NCBI GenBank assembly: GCA_947455465.1 | Contig: CANGNS010000013.1 | Coordinates: 1 to 64,000, forward strand | Length of the DNA stretch: 64,000 nt | DNA from: Comamonadaceae bacterium | Lineage (GTDB): Bacteria > Pseudomonadota > Gammaproteobacteria > Burkholderiales > Burkholderiaceae_C | Direction of reading: 5' to 3' | Shown: piece after piece, positions 47,484-55,658 of the stretch | Numbering within the stretch: the stretch's first letter is position 1 | Layout of the letters: each line of letters opens with the position of its first letter | The notes under the pieces: generated by a model | The model's input: the letters and a program-made list of their open reading frames with translations, nothing else | What the model was told of the DNA's origin: nothing | Databases searched by the model: none | Position numbers and translations under genes: made by a program

Positions 47484-48935
47484 TCAGGGGGTGGCCTGGG
47501 CCACGGCGGTTGCTGCGCTGTAGCCGCCACCCAAAGCGCGCAGCAACTGGGCGTGGGCGTCCAGGGCGCGGGCTTGCAAATCAATGGTCTGGCGTTGGTG
47601 CACCACCAGGGCGTTTTGCGCTTGGATCACGGCACTTTGGGGCAGTAGTCCGGCTTTGTGCCGTTGCTGGGCAATGTGCAGCAGGCTTTGGGCATTGGCC
47701 TGGGCCGCTTGCTGTTCGCGCTCTTGCTGGGCAATAGAGCGCAGGCTGATGAGCTGCTCGTTGACCTCGCGCACCGCTTCAAACACCAAGGCGTTGTAGG
47801 CGGCGATGGCACCATCGACCTCGGCTGCTTTGCCGCGCAGTTGGGCGCGCAGACGGCCGCTGTCAAACACCGGCAAACGCAGCGCCGGCCCGGCGCCCCA
47901 TTGCTCGCTGCCACCGCGGGTGAGGTTGTTCCAGCCCACGCTGTTCAGGCCCACAAAGCCACCAATGCTGATATTGGGATAAAACTGCGCCTTGGCCTGG
48001 GCCATGTCGGAGGTGGCCGCCTCCACGCGCCAGCGCGCCGCAACGATGTCCGGGCGTCGGCCCAACAAGTCCAGCGGCACACCGTCTTGCACGGGGGCCT
48101 TGGGTGCCGCTGGCAGATGCGCCTCGTGCTGCACCAGCGCCGACGGGGCCACCGCGCACAGCGCCGCCAGGCTGTTGCGGCTCAGGGCGATTTGTTCTTG
48201 CAAGGCCTCGATTTGTTGGCGAATTTCGGCCAGGGTGATCGGACCCGACAGAAACTCCTGCTGGCTGTCCAGCCCTGCATCGCGACGGGCTCGGCCGATG
48301 GCATTGGCCTGTTCGCGTTGGGCTAAATAGGTTTGCTGCACAGCCTTTTGCGCTTGCAGGCGCAGCAGCGCAAAGTAAGTGCGCGTTACCTGCGTGGACA
48401 GAAGCAGGCGCGCTTGTTGCAACTCGGCGATGGCGGCCTGGTTTTGCCCGATCGCCGCGTCCAGCGCAGCGCGGTTTTTGCCAAAAAAGTCCCACTCATA
48501 GCCGACGTTGATTTGCAGATTGGCCGTCTCATACACGCCGCCGGCCAGGGGTGGCGGGTACATGCCTTGGCTGCTAAAGCGCTGGCGGCTCAGGTCGGCT
48601 GCTGCGTTCGATTGCACCCCGTCGGCCGCGCCGACCACCTCGGTGAGTGCTTGGGCGCGTGCCACCCGTGCAGCGGCCGTCTGCAGGCTAGGGTTGCCTT
48701 GCAGGGCCTGCGTGACCAAGGCGTCCAGAGCGCTGTCGCCAAAGCTGCGCCACCATTGGCTGTCAAAGTCGCTGGCGCTTGGCGCCAGGGGCGCGGGCGC
48801 TTGTAAACCTAGCGTGGCCGGCGCCAACGTGCTGCCCTGGGGCGCAATGCCCGAGAAGTCGGCACAGGCGCCAAGCGCCAAGGTAGCAGCCAGCGTCAGC
48901 GCCGCCGTGGGCAGGCGCCGGGGGCTAGGCCGCAT
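47484..48935 (-). CDS. Efflux outer-membrane lipoprotein (OMF/NodT-type TolC homologue)
   Basis: The 483-residue precursor has a lipoprotein signal ending LALGAC, then the OMF repeats (WWRSFGDSALDALVTQALQGNPSLQTAAARVARAQA, LSRQRFSS, YEWDFFGKNRAALDAA, VEAATSDMAQAKAQFYPNIS, RLPVFDSGRLRAQL). It forms the outer-membrane tunnel of the EmrAB pump. Start 48935 (MRPSPRR) gives the best signal peptide and overlaps the marR stop by 11 bp. An ATG at 48971 is an alternative. Confidence 0.92.
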   Translation of the reverse strand: MRPSPRRLPTAALTLAATLALGACADFSGIAPQGSTLAPATLGLQAPAPLAPSASDFDSQWWRSFGDSALDALVTQALQGNPSLQTAAARVARAQALTEVVGAADGVQSNAAADLSRQRFSSQGMYPPPLAGGVYETANLQINVGYEWDFFGKNRAALDAAIGQNQAAIAELQQARLLLSTQVTRTYFALLRLQAQKAVQQTYLAQREQANAIGRARRDAGLDSQQEFLSGPITLAEIRQQIEALQEQIALSRNSLAALCAVAPSALVQHEAHLPAAPKAPVQDGVPLDLLGRRPDIVAARWRVEAATSDMAQAKAQFYPNISIGGFVGLNSVGWNNLTRGGSEQWGAGPALRLPVFDSGRLRAQLRGKAAEVDGAIAAYNALVFEAVREVNEQLISLRSIAQQEREQQAAQANAQSLLHIAQQRHKAGLLPQSAVIQAQNALVVHQRQTIDLQARALDAHAQLLRALGGGYSAATAVAQATP

Positions 48936-49512
48936 CGCTAAATCCGGGGGAGGTAATCGGTGTGGGTTCATAAGTGGGCTCGTTGGGGCCGCTGGCGCCA
49001 TGCAGCGCAGCGGCGTTGGACAACATTTTTTGCAGCAGGGTTTTCAGCGTTTCAAATTCGGTGGCGGTGAGGCCTTGCAGGTGCGCATTGAGCACGCTGC
49101 TGAGCACACCGGGCAGGGTTTGGGCGGCACGCTGGCCGCTTTCGGTCAGGCGGATGTCGATGACGCGCCGGTCACTGGCCGAACGGCTGCGCTGGCACAG
49201 GCCTTTGGCTTCCAGGCGGTCGAGCATGCGCGTCATGGCGCCGGCGTCAAGCTGGCAGTGACGTGCTAGCTCGGCGGCCGTCGAGGCGGTGCCCGAGGAC
49301 AGCTTGAGCAGCGGCAGCCATTGCGCGTTGGTCAACGCCGAACCGGCCAATTCGGTCTCCACCGATTGGGCCAGGCTGACCAAAATGCGGCGCATCAGGT
49401 AGCCAATGCTGTCTTCGGGCAGGTAGGTTTCGGCGCTGTAAAACGCGGGTGCGCTCGGGCAAGCGCTTGCAGGCGAAGGGGTTGTTTCAGCGGTGGTATT
49501 CGGGTTTACCAT
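48925..49512 (-). CDS. MarR-family transcriptional regulator of the efflux operon
   Basis: The 195-residue protein has the MarR winged helix (TNAQWLPLLKLSSGTASTAAELARHCQLDAGAMTRMLDRLEAKGLCQRSRSASDRRVIDIRLTESG split over helices and wing). It is first of the marR-omf-emrA-emrB operon and the OMF start overlaps its stop. A MarR-type operator (49529-49540) lies just upstream. Predicted -10 TACAAT (49524-49519) would start transcription at the ATG 49512, and there is no Shine-Dalgarno, so the message may be leaderless. It probably represses the pump until a phenolic ligand binds. Confidence 0.92.
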   Translation of the reverse strand: MVNPNTTAETTPSPASACPSAPAFYSAETYLPEDSIGYLMRRILVSLAQSVETELAGSALTNAQWLPLLKLSSGTASTAAELARHCQLDAGAMTRMLDRLEAKGLCQRSRSASDRRVIDIRLTESGQRAAQTLPGVLSSVLNAHLQGLTATEFETLKTLLQKMLSNAAALHGASGPNEPTYEPTPITSPGFSDAA

Positions 49513-49518
49513 GAGATC

Positions 49519-49540
49519 ATTGTAATGCTTGCATAGGCAA
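49519..49540 (-). promoter_or_regulatory. MarR operator and -10 of the efflux operon
   Basis: TTGCATAGGCAA (49529-49540) has a perfect TTGC-N4-GCAA dyad, nearly the E. coli MarR site core TTGCCTGGGCAA. On the minus strand it occupies the region between -35 and -10 for marR; the -10-like TACAAT is at 49524-49519. This supports autoregulated repression of the operon. Confidence 0.68.
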
Positions 49541-49642
49541 TGATTGGCGTGGCATGGAAAAATCAATCGGTGTCGCGTACGCGCGCCGAGCGCGCAGGCG
49601 GGTGACAATGGCACTTCTTTTTTGCGTTTTGGTGAATCTTTT

Positions 49643-50638
49643 TTGGCCACTTTGACACCCCCTGAGGCGCCCGGCGCGCCGCCCCATGGTCAGCGCCTGG
49701 CCAGCGGCCTGGCCATTGCGGTGCTGGGCGCGGTGGCCTTTAGTGGCAAGGCCATCATTGTCAAACTCGCGTACCGCCATGGCGTGGACGCCATCACCTT
49801 GCTAATGCTGCGCATGCTGTTGGCGCTGCCTTTTTTCATGTTGATGGTTTGGTGGACGGGCCGCTCGCGCGGCGTCATCAAGCCGCTGCCTTTGACGCAG
49901 GCCGACGTCCTGGGCGTGCTGTGGCTGGGCTTTTGCGGTTACTACCTGGCGAGTTTTTTGGATTTCGCGGGGCTGGCCTATATCAGCGCGTCGTTTGAGC
50001 GACTGATTTTGTACCTCAACCCCACCATCGTCGTGATTTTGGGCGCCGTCCTGTACCGCCGCCCTATCCGGCGGGCGCAGTGGCTGGGGCTGGCGATCAG
50101 TTATGTGGGCGTGGTGCTGGTGTTTGGCCACGAGGTGCATCTGTCGGGCGAGGGCGTCTGGCTGGGCTCGGCTTTGGTATTTGGCAGTGCGGTCAGCTAC
50201 GCGCTCTATCTGTCTTACAGTGGCGAGATGGTGCGCCGCTTGGGCGCATTGCGCTTGGTGGGCTGGGCCAGTTGTGTGGCCTGTGTGCTGTGCATAGGGC
50301 AGTTTGTGCTTATGCGGCCCCTGGAAAGCTTGCAGACCCTGGCGCCGCAGGTATGGTGGCTTTCGGTGCTCAATGCCACGGCTTGCACGGTCATCCCCGT
50401 CGTGCTGGTGATGTTGGCCATCGAGCGCCTGGGCTCGGGTCTGGCCTCGCAGGTGGGCATGGTCGGGCCGATGTCGACTTTGCTGATGTCGGCGTGGGTG
50501 CTCGGTGAGCCGCTGACTTACTGGGTGCTGGGTGGCACGGTGTTGGTGTTATCAGGGGTTTTTGTGTGCAGCCGCAGTCCGGCTGCAGAACCGCAATTTT
50601 CACAAGAGGTAGACGATGGACTTGCAAATCAAAGGTAA
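49643..50638 (+). CDS. EamA/DMT-family transporter (probable TTG start)
   Basis: The 331-residue membrane protein has ten predicted helices in two EamA halves (AVAFSGKAIIVKLAYRHGVDAITLLMLRMLLALPFF; LAISYVGVVLVFGHE; VGMVGPMSTLLMSAWVLGEPLTYWVLGG). It probably exports a small metabolite. TTG 49643 is chosen since GGTGA is 7 bp upstream. The frame is open to ATG 49544, but that N-terminus is not hydrophobic and would overlap the marR control region. The SDR gene starts inside its last 23 bp. Confidence 0.85.
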   Translation: MATLTPPEAPGAPPHGQRLASGLAIAVLGAVAFSGKAIIVKLAYRHGVDAITLLMLRMLLALPFFMLMVWWTGRSRGVIKPLPLTQADVLGVLWLGFCGYYLASFLDFAGLAYISASFERLILYLNPTIVVILGAVLYRRPIRRAQWLGLAISYVGVVLVFGHEVHLSGEGVWLGSALVFGSAVSYALYLSYSGEMVRRLGALRLVGWASCVACVLCIGQFVLMRPLESLQTLAPQVWWLSVLNATACTVIPVVLVMLAIERLGSGLASQVGMVGPMSTLLMSAWVLGEPLTYWVLGGTVLVLSGVFVCSRSPAAEPQFSQEVDDGLANQR

Positions 50639-51398
50639 ATGGGCCCTGGTCTGCGGCGCAAGCCGGGGGCTGGGTTTGGGTTGCGCCGAGGCGCTGGTGC
50701 GCGAGGGCGTCCATGTGCTGATCGTTGCCCGACGCGAGGCCGTGCTGGCCGAGGCGGCGCAGGCGCTGCGGGCGCTGGGAGGTGCCCAAGTGCTTGCCTG
50801 CGCGGCCGATATCACCACCGAGGCCGGGCGCGCGCAGGTATTTGCGCTGCGCAAAGACTTTGATATCGTGGTCACCAACGCCGGCGGGCCGCCGGCCGGT
50901 AACTTTCGCGATTGGGGCCGCGAGGACTGGATCCGCGCGGTCGAGGCCAATATGCTCACGCCCATCGAGTTGATCAAGGCGACGGTGGACGGCATGGCGG
51001 CGCGCGGCTTTGGGCGCATCATCAACATCACTTCGGGCGCGGTGAAGTCGCCCATTGAGGCGCTGGGCTTGTCCAACGGCGCGCGCAGCGGGCTGACCGG
51101 CTTTGTCGCCGGCCTGGCGCGCTCGGGCATTGCGGCCCAGGGCGTCACGGTCAACAACCTGCTGCCCGGTGCTTTTGACACCGACCGGCTGCAAAGCCTG
51201 TTTGCCACCACGGCCGGCAAAACCAGCCAGACGGTGGATGCGGTGGCGGCGCAAAGGCGCAAGTCGATTCCGGCGCAGCGCTTTGGCCAGCCGCAGGAGT
51301 TTGGTGCAGCTTGCGCGTTTTTATGCAGCCCTTTGGCGGGCTACATCACCGGCCAAAACATCTTGGTCGATGGCGGCGCCTTCGGCGGTACTTTTTAA
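50616..51398 (+). CDS. SDR-family protein lacking the canonical Tyr-x3-Lys
   Basis: The 260-residue Rossmann protein has the NAD(P) motif GASRGLGLG (14-22), NAGGPP and the ITSGAVKSP segment with Ser140. At the expected active-site YxxxK the sequence is SNGAR (Ser153, Arg157), so both catalytic residues are replaced. It belongs to the SDR group annotated as 3-oxoacyl-ACP reductase-like, and the substitutions suggest altered chemistry or a binding role. AAGAGGT precedes the ATG. It overlaps the EamA gene upstream and touches the convergent EamA gene at its stop. Confidence 0.85.
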   Translation: MDLQIKGKWALVCGASRGLGLGCAEALVREGVHVLIVARREAVLAEAAQALRALGGAQVLACAADITTEAGRAQVFALRKDFDIVVTNAGGPPAGNFRDWGREDWIRAVEANMLTPIELIKATVDGMAARGFGRIINITSGAVKSPIEALGLSNGARSGLTGFVAGLARSGIAAQGVTVNNLLPGAFDTDRLQSLFATTAGKTSQTVDAVAAQRRKSIPAQRFGQPQEFGAACAFLCSPLAGYITGQNILVDGGAFGGTF

Positions 51399-52321
51399 GG
51401 TTTGGCTGCGCTGGGGCGCTGCGAAGACAAAACAATGCCCGAGACGATCAGCACAAAGGCCAGCGCGTGAAATAGCTCGGGCGTTTCGCCCAGAAAAATC
51501 GTTGACAGCAGCGCCGCAAACAGGGGCGTCAGGTTCATGAAAAAGCCCGCCACCGTGGGCCCCACCAGCGCCACGCCGGCACCCCAAGCGCGGTAAGCCA
51601 GCAGCGCCGGCCCTAGGACGATAAATGCCAGGGCCGCCGCCAGCGGCCAGCCCAGTACCAGACGCGGCGCAGCCAGGCCCCATTCCAGCGATGCGCAGGT
51701 CAGCGCGCCAAGCAGGCCAAACGCGACCTGGGCCAGTAAAAACGCCGCCCAATCGCTGCGCAGCGAAGCCGACTCGGGCGTCGGGTGGGCCAGCATCCAA
51801 CTGTAGTAAGCCCAACCGAAGGACGCGAGCAGCATGTACATATCGCCCGCCACCCATTGCACACCGACCAATAAATCCCACTGGCCACGGCAGAGCACCA
51901 GCACCACGCCGCCGATGGACAGCGCTGCGCCCAGTATTTGCCGCAGGCTGATGGCGGTGCCGAAAAACAGGCGGCCTATGAGCAGCATCCACACGGGTGT
52001 GCTGGCGCCCACCAGGGTGACATTCATGGCGGTGGAGCTGGTCAGCGCCAGGTACTGCAGCGCGTTGTAGCTGGCGATGCTGAGCGTGCCCAGCAGCAAA
52101 AATCGGCGCCACTGCGCCCACAAGGGGCTGCCCCGGCGCAAGACCCAGGACGCCAGAGGCAAAAGCAGGCAAAAGGCCAGCACCCAGCGCAGCAAATTGA
52201 GCGTCATGGGCGAAACCAGGCCCCCAATCATGCGGCCGACCACTGCATTGCCCGACCACAGCAGGGGCGCCAGCGTTAGCAAAAGGACGGAGCGCAGCGA
52301 AAGCGTGGGGGGCAGGGCCAT
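51395..52321 (-). CDS. EamA/DMT-family transporter
   Basis: The 308-residue protein has ten hydrophobic helices in two EamA repeats (LLWSGNAVVGRMIGGLVSPMTLNLLRWVLAF; LSIGGVVLVLCRG; LVGPTVAGFFMNLTPLFAALLSTIFLGETPELFHALAFVLIVSGIVLS). It is likely a metabolite exporter of the RhaT/RarD superfamily, substrate unknown. ATG 52321 (MALPPTLSL) is chosen; the frame reaches a TTG 16 codons earlier. Its stop overlaps the SDR stop region tail to tail. Confidence 0.9.
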   Translation of the reverse strand: MALPPTLSLRSVLLLTLAPLLWSGNAVVGRMIGGLVSPMTLNLLRWVLAFCLLLPLASWVLRRGSPLWAQWRRFLLLGTLSIASYNALQYLALTSSTAMNVTLVGASTPVWMLLIGRLFFGTAISLRQILGAALSIGGVVLVLCRGQWDLLVGVQWVAGDMYMLLASFGWAYYSWMLAHPTPESASLRSDWAAFLLAQVAFGLLGALTCASLEWGLAAPRLVLGWPLAAALAFIVLGPALLAYRAWGAGVALVGPTVAGFFMNLTPLFAALLSTIFLGETPELFHALAFVLIVSGIVLSSQRPSAAKP

Positions 52322-52450
52322 GGCCGCACTGTAACTTTGAAGCGCCTGCCCGGCAGGCGGCGGTGGCAAAGTCCCCTGGCCGGCGGCCGACTGCGTGCTG
52401 GGCCGATAATCAGCCGGTTTTAATTCAATCCACCCGTTCGGAGCCTGTTT

Positions 52451-53446
52451 ATGTCCTCACCTCTGTCCCGTTCTATCCAAATCGACCAGCATGGTGGCCC
52501 TGAGGTCATGCGCTTGGTGCATATCGCCGTGGGCGAACCCGGCCCGGGCGAAGTGCGCATCGCGCACCGCGCGGTTGGCCTGAATTACATCGACGTGTAC
52601 CAGCGCAGCGGCCTGTACCCCATGAATTTGCCCGTCCAACTGGGCATGGAAGCCTCGGGCGTGATTGAAGCGGTGGGCGAGGGCGTCACCCACTTGAAGG
52701 TGGGCGACCGCGCCGCCTACGCCAGCCAGCCTCCCGGCGCCTACTGCGAGCGCCGCGTGTTGCCCGCCAAGTGTGTGTGCAAACTGCCTGACGCCATCAG
52801 CTTTGAGACGGGCGCTGCCATGATGCTCAAGGGCCTCACGGTGCAGTATTTGCTCAAGCGCACCTTGCCCCAGGGCGGCTTGCAAGCTGGCGACCATGTG
52901 CTCTTTCATGCCGCCGCTGGTGGCGTGGGCCTGATCGCTTGCCAATGGGCGCGCGAGATGGGCTTGCAGCTGATTGGCACGGCCGGCTCGGACGAAAAAT
53001 GCGCACTGGCCAAGGCCAACGGCGCGGCGCACGTTATCAACTACGCCAAGGAAGACTTTCTGGCGCGGGTGAAGGACATAACCGGCGGCAAGGGTGTCAA
53101 AGTGGTCTATGACTCGGTGGGTAAAGATACCTGGGACAAGTCCCTGGACTGCCTCTCGCCCTTTGGCCTGATGGCCAGCTTTGGCAACGCCTCGGGCGCG
53201 GTAGCGCCTTTTGCGCCGGCCATGCTCGGTGGTAAGGGCTCGATTTATGTGACCCGCCAAACCCTGTTTAGCCATATTTCCAGCCGTGAAAGCACCCAGG
53301 CCATGGCCGACGACTTGTTCGGCGTGGTGGGCAGCGGCAAAGTGCACATCGAGATCGGCCAGCGCTACGCCCTGGAAGATGTGCAGCAGGCACACCGCGA
53401 CCTGGAAGCGCGCAAGACCACAGGCTGCACCATCCTGACTCTGTGA
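52451..53446 (+). CDS. NADPH:quinone oxidoreductase (QorA-like MDR)
   Basis: This 331-residue zinc-free MDR protein has GLNYIDVYQRSGLYP, LPVQLGMEASGVIEAVGEGV, DRAAYASQPPGAYCERR and the cofactor site VLFHAAAGGVGLIACQWA. These place it with E. coli QorA, which reduces quinones by one electron using NADPH. It is cytosolic and monocistronic apart from the overlapping glycosyltransferase gene, whose GTG start overlaps its stop. Confidence 0.93.
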   Translation: MSSPLSRSIQIDQHGGPEVMRLVHIAVGEPGPGEVRIAHRAVGLNYIDVYQRSGLYPMNLPVQLGMEASGVIEAVGEGVTHLKVGDRAAYASQPPGAYCERRVLPAKCVCKLPDAISFETGAAMMLKGLTVQYLLKRTLPQGGLQAGDHVLFHAAAGGVGLIACQWAREMGLQLIGTAGSDEKCALAKANGAAHVINYAKEDFLARVKDITGGKGVKVVYDSVGKDTWDKSLDCLSPFGLMASFGNASGAVAPFAPAMLGGKGSIYVTRQTLFSHISSRESTQAMADDLFGVVGSGKVHIEIGQRYALEDVQQAHRDLEARKTTGCTILTL

Positions 53447-55146
53447 GTCCGGGTCTGGGCATGCAGGGCGGCGCAGCTGATGCGCTGGCGCGCACACTGC
53501 GCTGGGCCATAGTCCTGACCTTGCTGGTCAATGCGCTGGTGATGCTCACCCCCCTTATCAACGAGGGGGACTCGGTGCTCTACGCGGCGCTAGCGCAGCA
53601 CATGGTGCAAACCGGCGACTATTGGTCGCTGGTGCTCGACGGCAAAGACTGGCTGGACAAACCGCATTTTCCGTTTTGGCTGGGCGCGCTGTCCTTTAAG
53701 CTCTTGGGCATCAGCCCGCTGACCTACGCGCTGCCGGGCTATGTTTTTCATGTGCTGGGGGCCTATTACACCTACCGCATTGCGCGCTTATTCTATGGAC
53801 GGGGTACCGCACTGCTGGCGCTGTTGGTGTTTGTGTCGACCTACCATGTCATGTACAGCACCACGGCGCTCAAAGCCGAGGCTTTTCTGACCGGTAGCAT
53901 CACCGGGGCCTGTTACTACTGGCTGCGCTGGGACAGGGAGCACACATGGCGCCACCTTTTGCTGGGCGCCGCCCTGAGCGCCATGGCGGTGATGACCAAG
54001 GGCATCTTCACCCTGATCACCATCAGCAGCGGCTTGGTGTGCTTGTGGGCGTACCAGGGGCGATTGGGCCAGCTGCTGCGCCTGCGCTGGCTGGCTGCGC
54101 TGGGGCTGACACTCTTGTTTTTGGTCCCAGAAATTTACGCTTTGTACTGGCAGTTTGACAGCCACCCGGAGAAAGTGGTGTTCGGGCAGACAGGGGTTTC
54201 GGGCATCCGTTTTTTCTTGTGGGACAGTCAGTTTGGTCGCTTTTTTAATTCCGGGCCTATACGCAACGTCGAGGGCAATCCTTGGTATTTTGTGCACGTG
54301 TTTTTGTGGGCGTTTTTGCCCTGGGTGGCTGCGTTTGGCATGGCCCTGGTGCAAGGATTGCGCGGTTTTGGGCAGCGCGGCGCGCCGGACCGCGAAGCTT
54401 TTGTTTATTTGTGCGCCAGCTTTTTCGTGACCTTTGCGCTTTTCAGCGCCACTGCGTTTCAACTCGATTACTACACCGTCATCGTCTATCCGTTTGCTGC
54501 GATCGTGTGCGCGGATTTTTTGCATGCGCGTTTGCAGGCAGGTGTTAGCAAGCGCTTGCTAGCCGCCCAATGGCTCATGACGCTGGTCACATTTGGCCTG
54601 GCCTGGGCGATTGACCTGCAAGTGGGCAATACCTGGCTCACCACGTTTTTGGGTTTGGCCAGCCTTGCTTGGTTAGCCTACGGCTTGGCCATGCTTAAAT
54701 CGGGGCCGACCATGGCGCTGCTGGTGCACCCGGTGCTGGCGGTGAACCTGCTGTACCTGGCGCTGGAGGGGATGACGCTGATCGCCCACACCGGCCACGC
54801 TCTGTCGTACCGCGTGCTACCGGCCCTGGCCCGTGAGCCGCAGATGCCGGTGCTGGTTTACGACTTGGACCCAACCGTCGCCTGGGATATTGGCCTGGCA
54901 CGCCAGAGTGCGCCTAGCCAGTCGGTACGTACTTTGCAGGAGTTGCCCGCCGCTGGCCGAAGCTATTTTTTGCTGGCCCGCACCGACGCGCTCCCGAGTT
55001 TGGCGCCTCACATCGGCCAGGCCACACCGGTCTTGCAAGGCCAGTGGGTGGATCACAAAACGGGAACCTTGCCGCGCCAAATCCGGCTGGCTGCGGGCAA
55101 AGAAGCGGGCGAGGACTACACCCTGCTGCGCGTGCAAGTGCCGTAG
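53443..55146 (+). CDS. ArnT/PMT-like membrane glycosyltransferase (GT39-type), GTG start
   Basis: The 567-residue membrane protein has about 11-12 helices. The first loop carries INEGDSVLYAALAQHMVQTGDYW, with acidic residues positioned like those of polyprenyl-phosphate-using GT-C enzymes (ArnT, PMT), and DGKDWLDKPHFPFWLGALSF matches the KPP/W-like family region. It probably moves a sugar from a lipid carrier to an envelope target. GTG 53443 overlaps the qor stop; ATG 53461 is an alternative start. Confidence 0.83.
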   Translation: MSPGLGMQGGAADALARTLRWAIVLTLLVNALVMLTPLINEGDSVLYAALAQHMVQTGDYWSLVLDGKDWLDKPHFPFWLGALSFKLLGISPLTYALPGYVFHVLGAYYTYRIARLFYGRGTALLALLVFVSTYHVMYSTTALKAEAFLTGSITGACYYWLRWDREHTWRHLLLGAALSAMAVMTKGIFTLITISSGLVCLWAYQGRLGQLLRLRWLAALGLTLLFLVPEIYALYWQFDSHPEKVVFGQTGVSGIRFFLWDSQFGRFFNSGPIRNVEGNPWYFVHVFLWAFLPWVAAFGMALVQGLRGFGQRGAPDREAFVYLCASFFVTFALFSATAFQLDYYTVIVYPFAAIVCADFLHARLQAGVSKRLLAAQWLMTLVTFGLAWAIDLQVGNTWLTTFLGLASLAWLAYGLAMLKSGPTMALLVHPVLAVNLLYLALEGMTLIAHTGHALSYRVLPALAREPQMPVLVYDLDPTVAWDIGLARQSAPSQSVRTLQELPAAGRSYFLLARTDALPSLAPHIGQATPVLQGQWVDHKTGTLPRQIRLAAGKEAGEDYTLLRVQVP

Positions 55147-55163
55147 CACTGCCAAGCCAGCGA

Positions 55164-55658
55164 TTAGCGCGCGCGCCGCACCCGCAGCAGCTCGTCCAAA
55201 ATCATGCAGATGGCGCCCAGGGTGATGGCGCTGTCGGCCAGGTTAAACGCCGGGAAATGCAGTCCTGCGGCATGGAAGTCCAAAAAGTCCACCACATAGC
55301 CATAGGCCATGCGGTCAATGACATTGCCCAAGGCGCCGCCCAGCACGCAGCTGATGGCAAAGCAAAACAAGGTTTGCCCGGCGTGCTGTCGCAGCAGCCA
55401 AACGATAAAGCCCGCCGCGCCCAAGCCCAGTGCCGTAAAAAACCAGCGCTGCCAGCCCGAGGCGTCCGCCAAAAAAGAAAACGCGGCGCCGCTGTTGTGT
55501 GCGCGCACCAAGTTAAAAAAACTGGTGACCGGCTCGCTGGCACCTAGCTGCATGCTGCCGATGATGAGCAGCTTGCTGAACTGGTCAGCCAGGATGATGA
55601 TCAGCGCAATTGCCAGCCAGTGCAGCATGCGCATGCCGCCACTGCCCCCGCGTGCCAT
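55164..55658 (-). CDS. lspA: Lipoprotein signal peptidase II
   Basis: The 164-residue aspartic protease has four helices with the catalytic pair in [24 protein letters not shown] and [12 protein letters not shown]. Also seen are [11 protein letters not shown] and [13 protein letters not shown]. It cuts prolipoprotein signal peptides after lipidation in the inner membrane. Its ATG shares one base with the ileS TGA (TGATG), so the two are translationally coupled. The longer upstream open frame is ileS sequence. Confidence 0.95.
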   Translation of the reverse strand: MARGGSGGMRMLHWLAIALIIILADQFSKLLIIGSMQLGASEPVTSFFNLVRAHNSGAAFSFLADASGWQRWFFTALGLGAAGFIVWLLRQHAGQTLFCFAISCVLGGALGNVIDRMAYGYVVDFLDFHAAGLHFPAFNLADSAITLGAICMILDELLRVRRAR

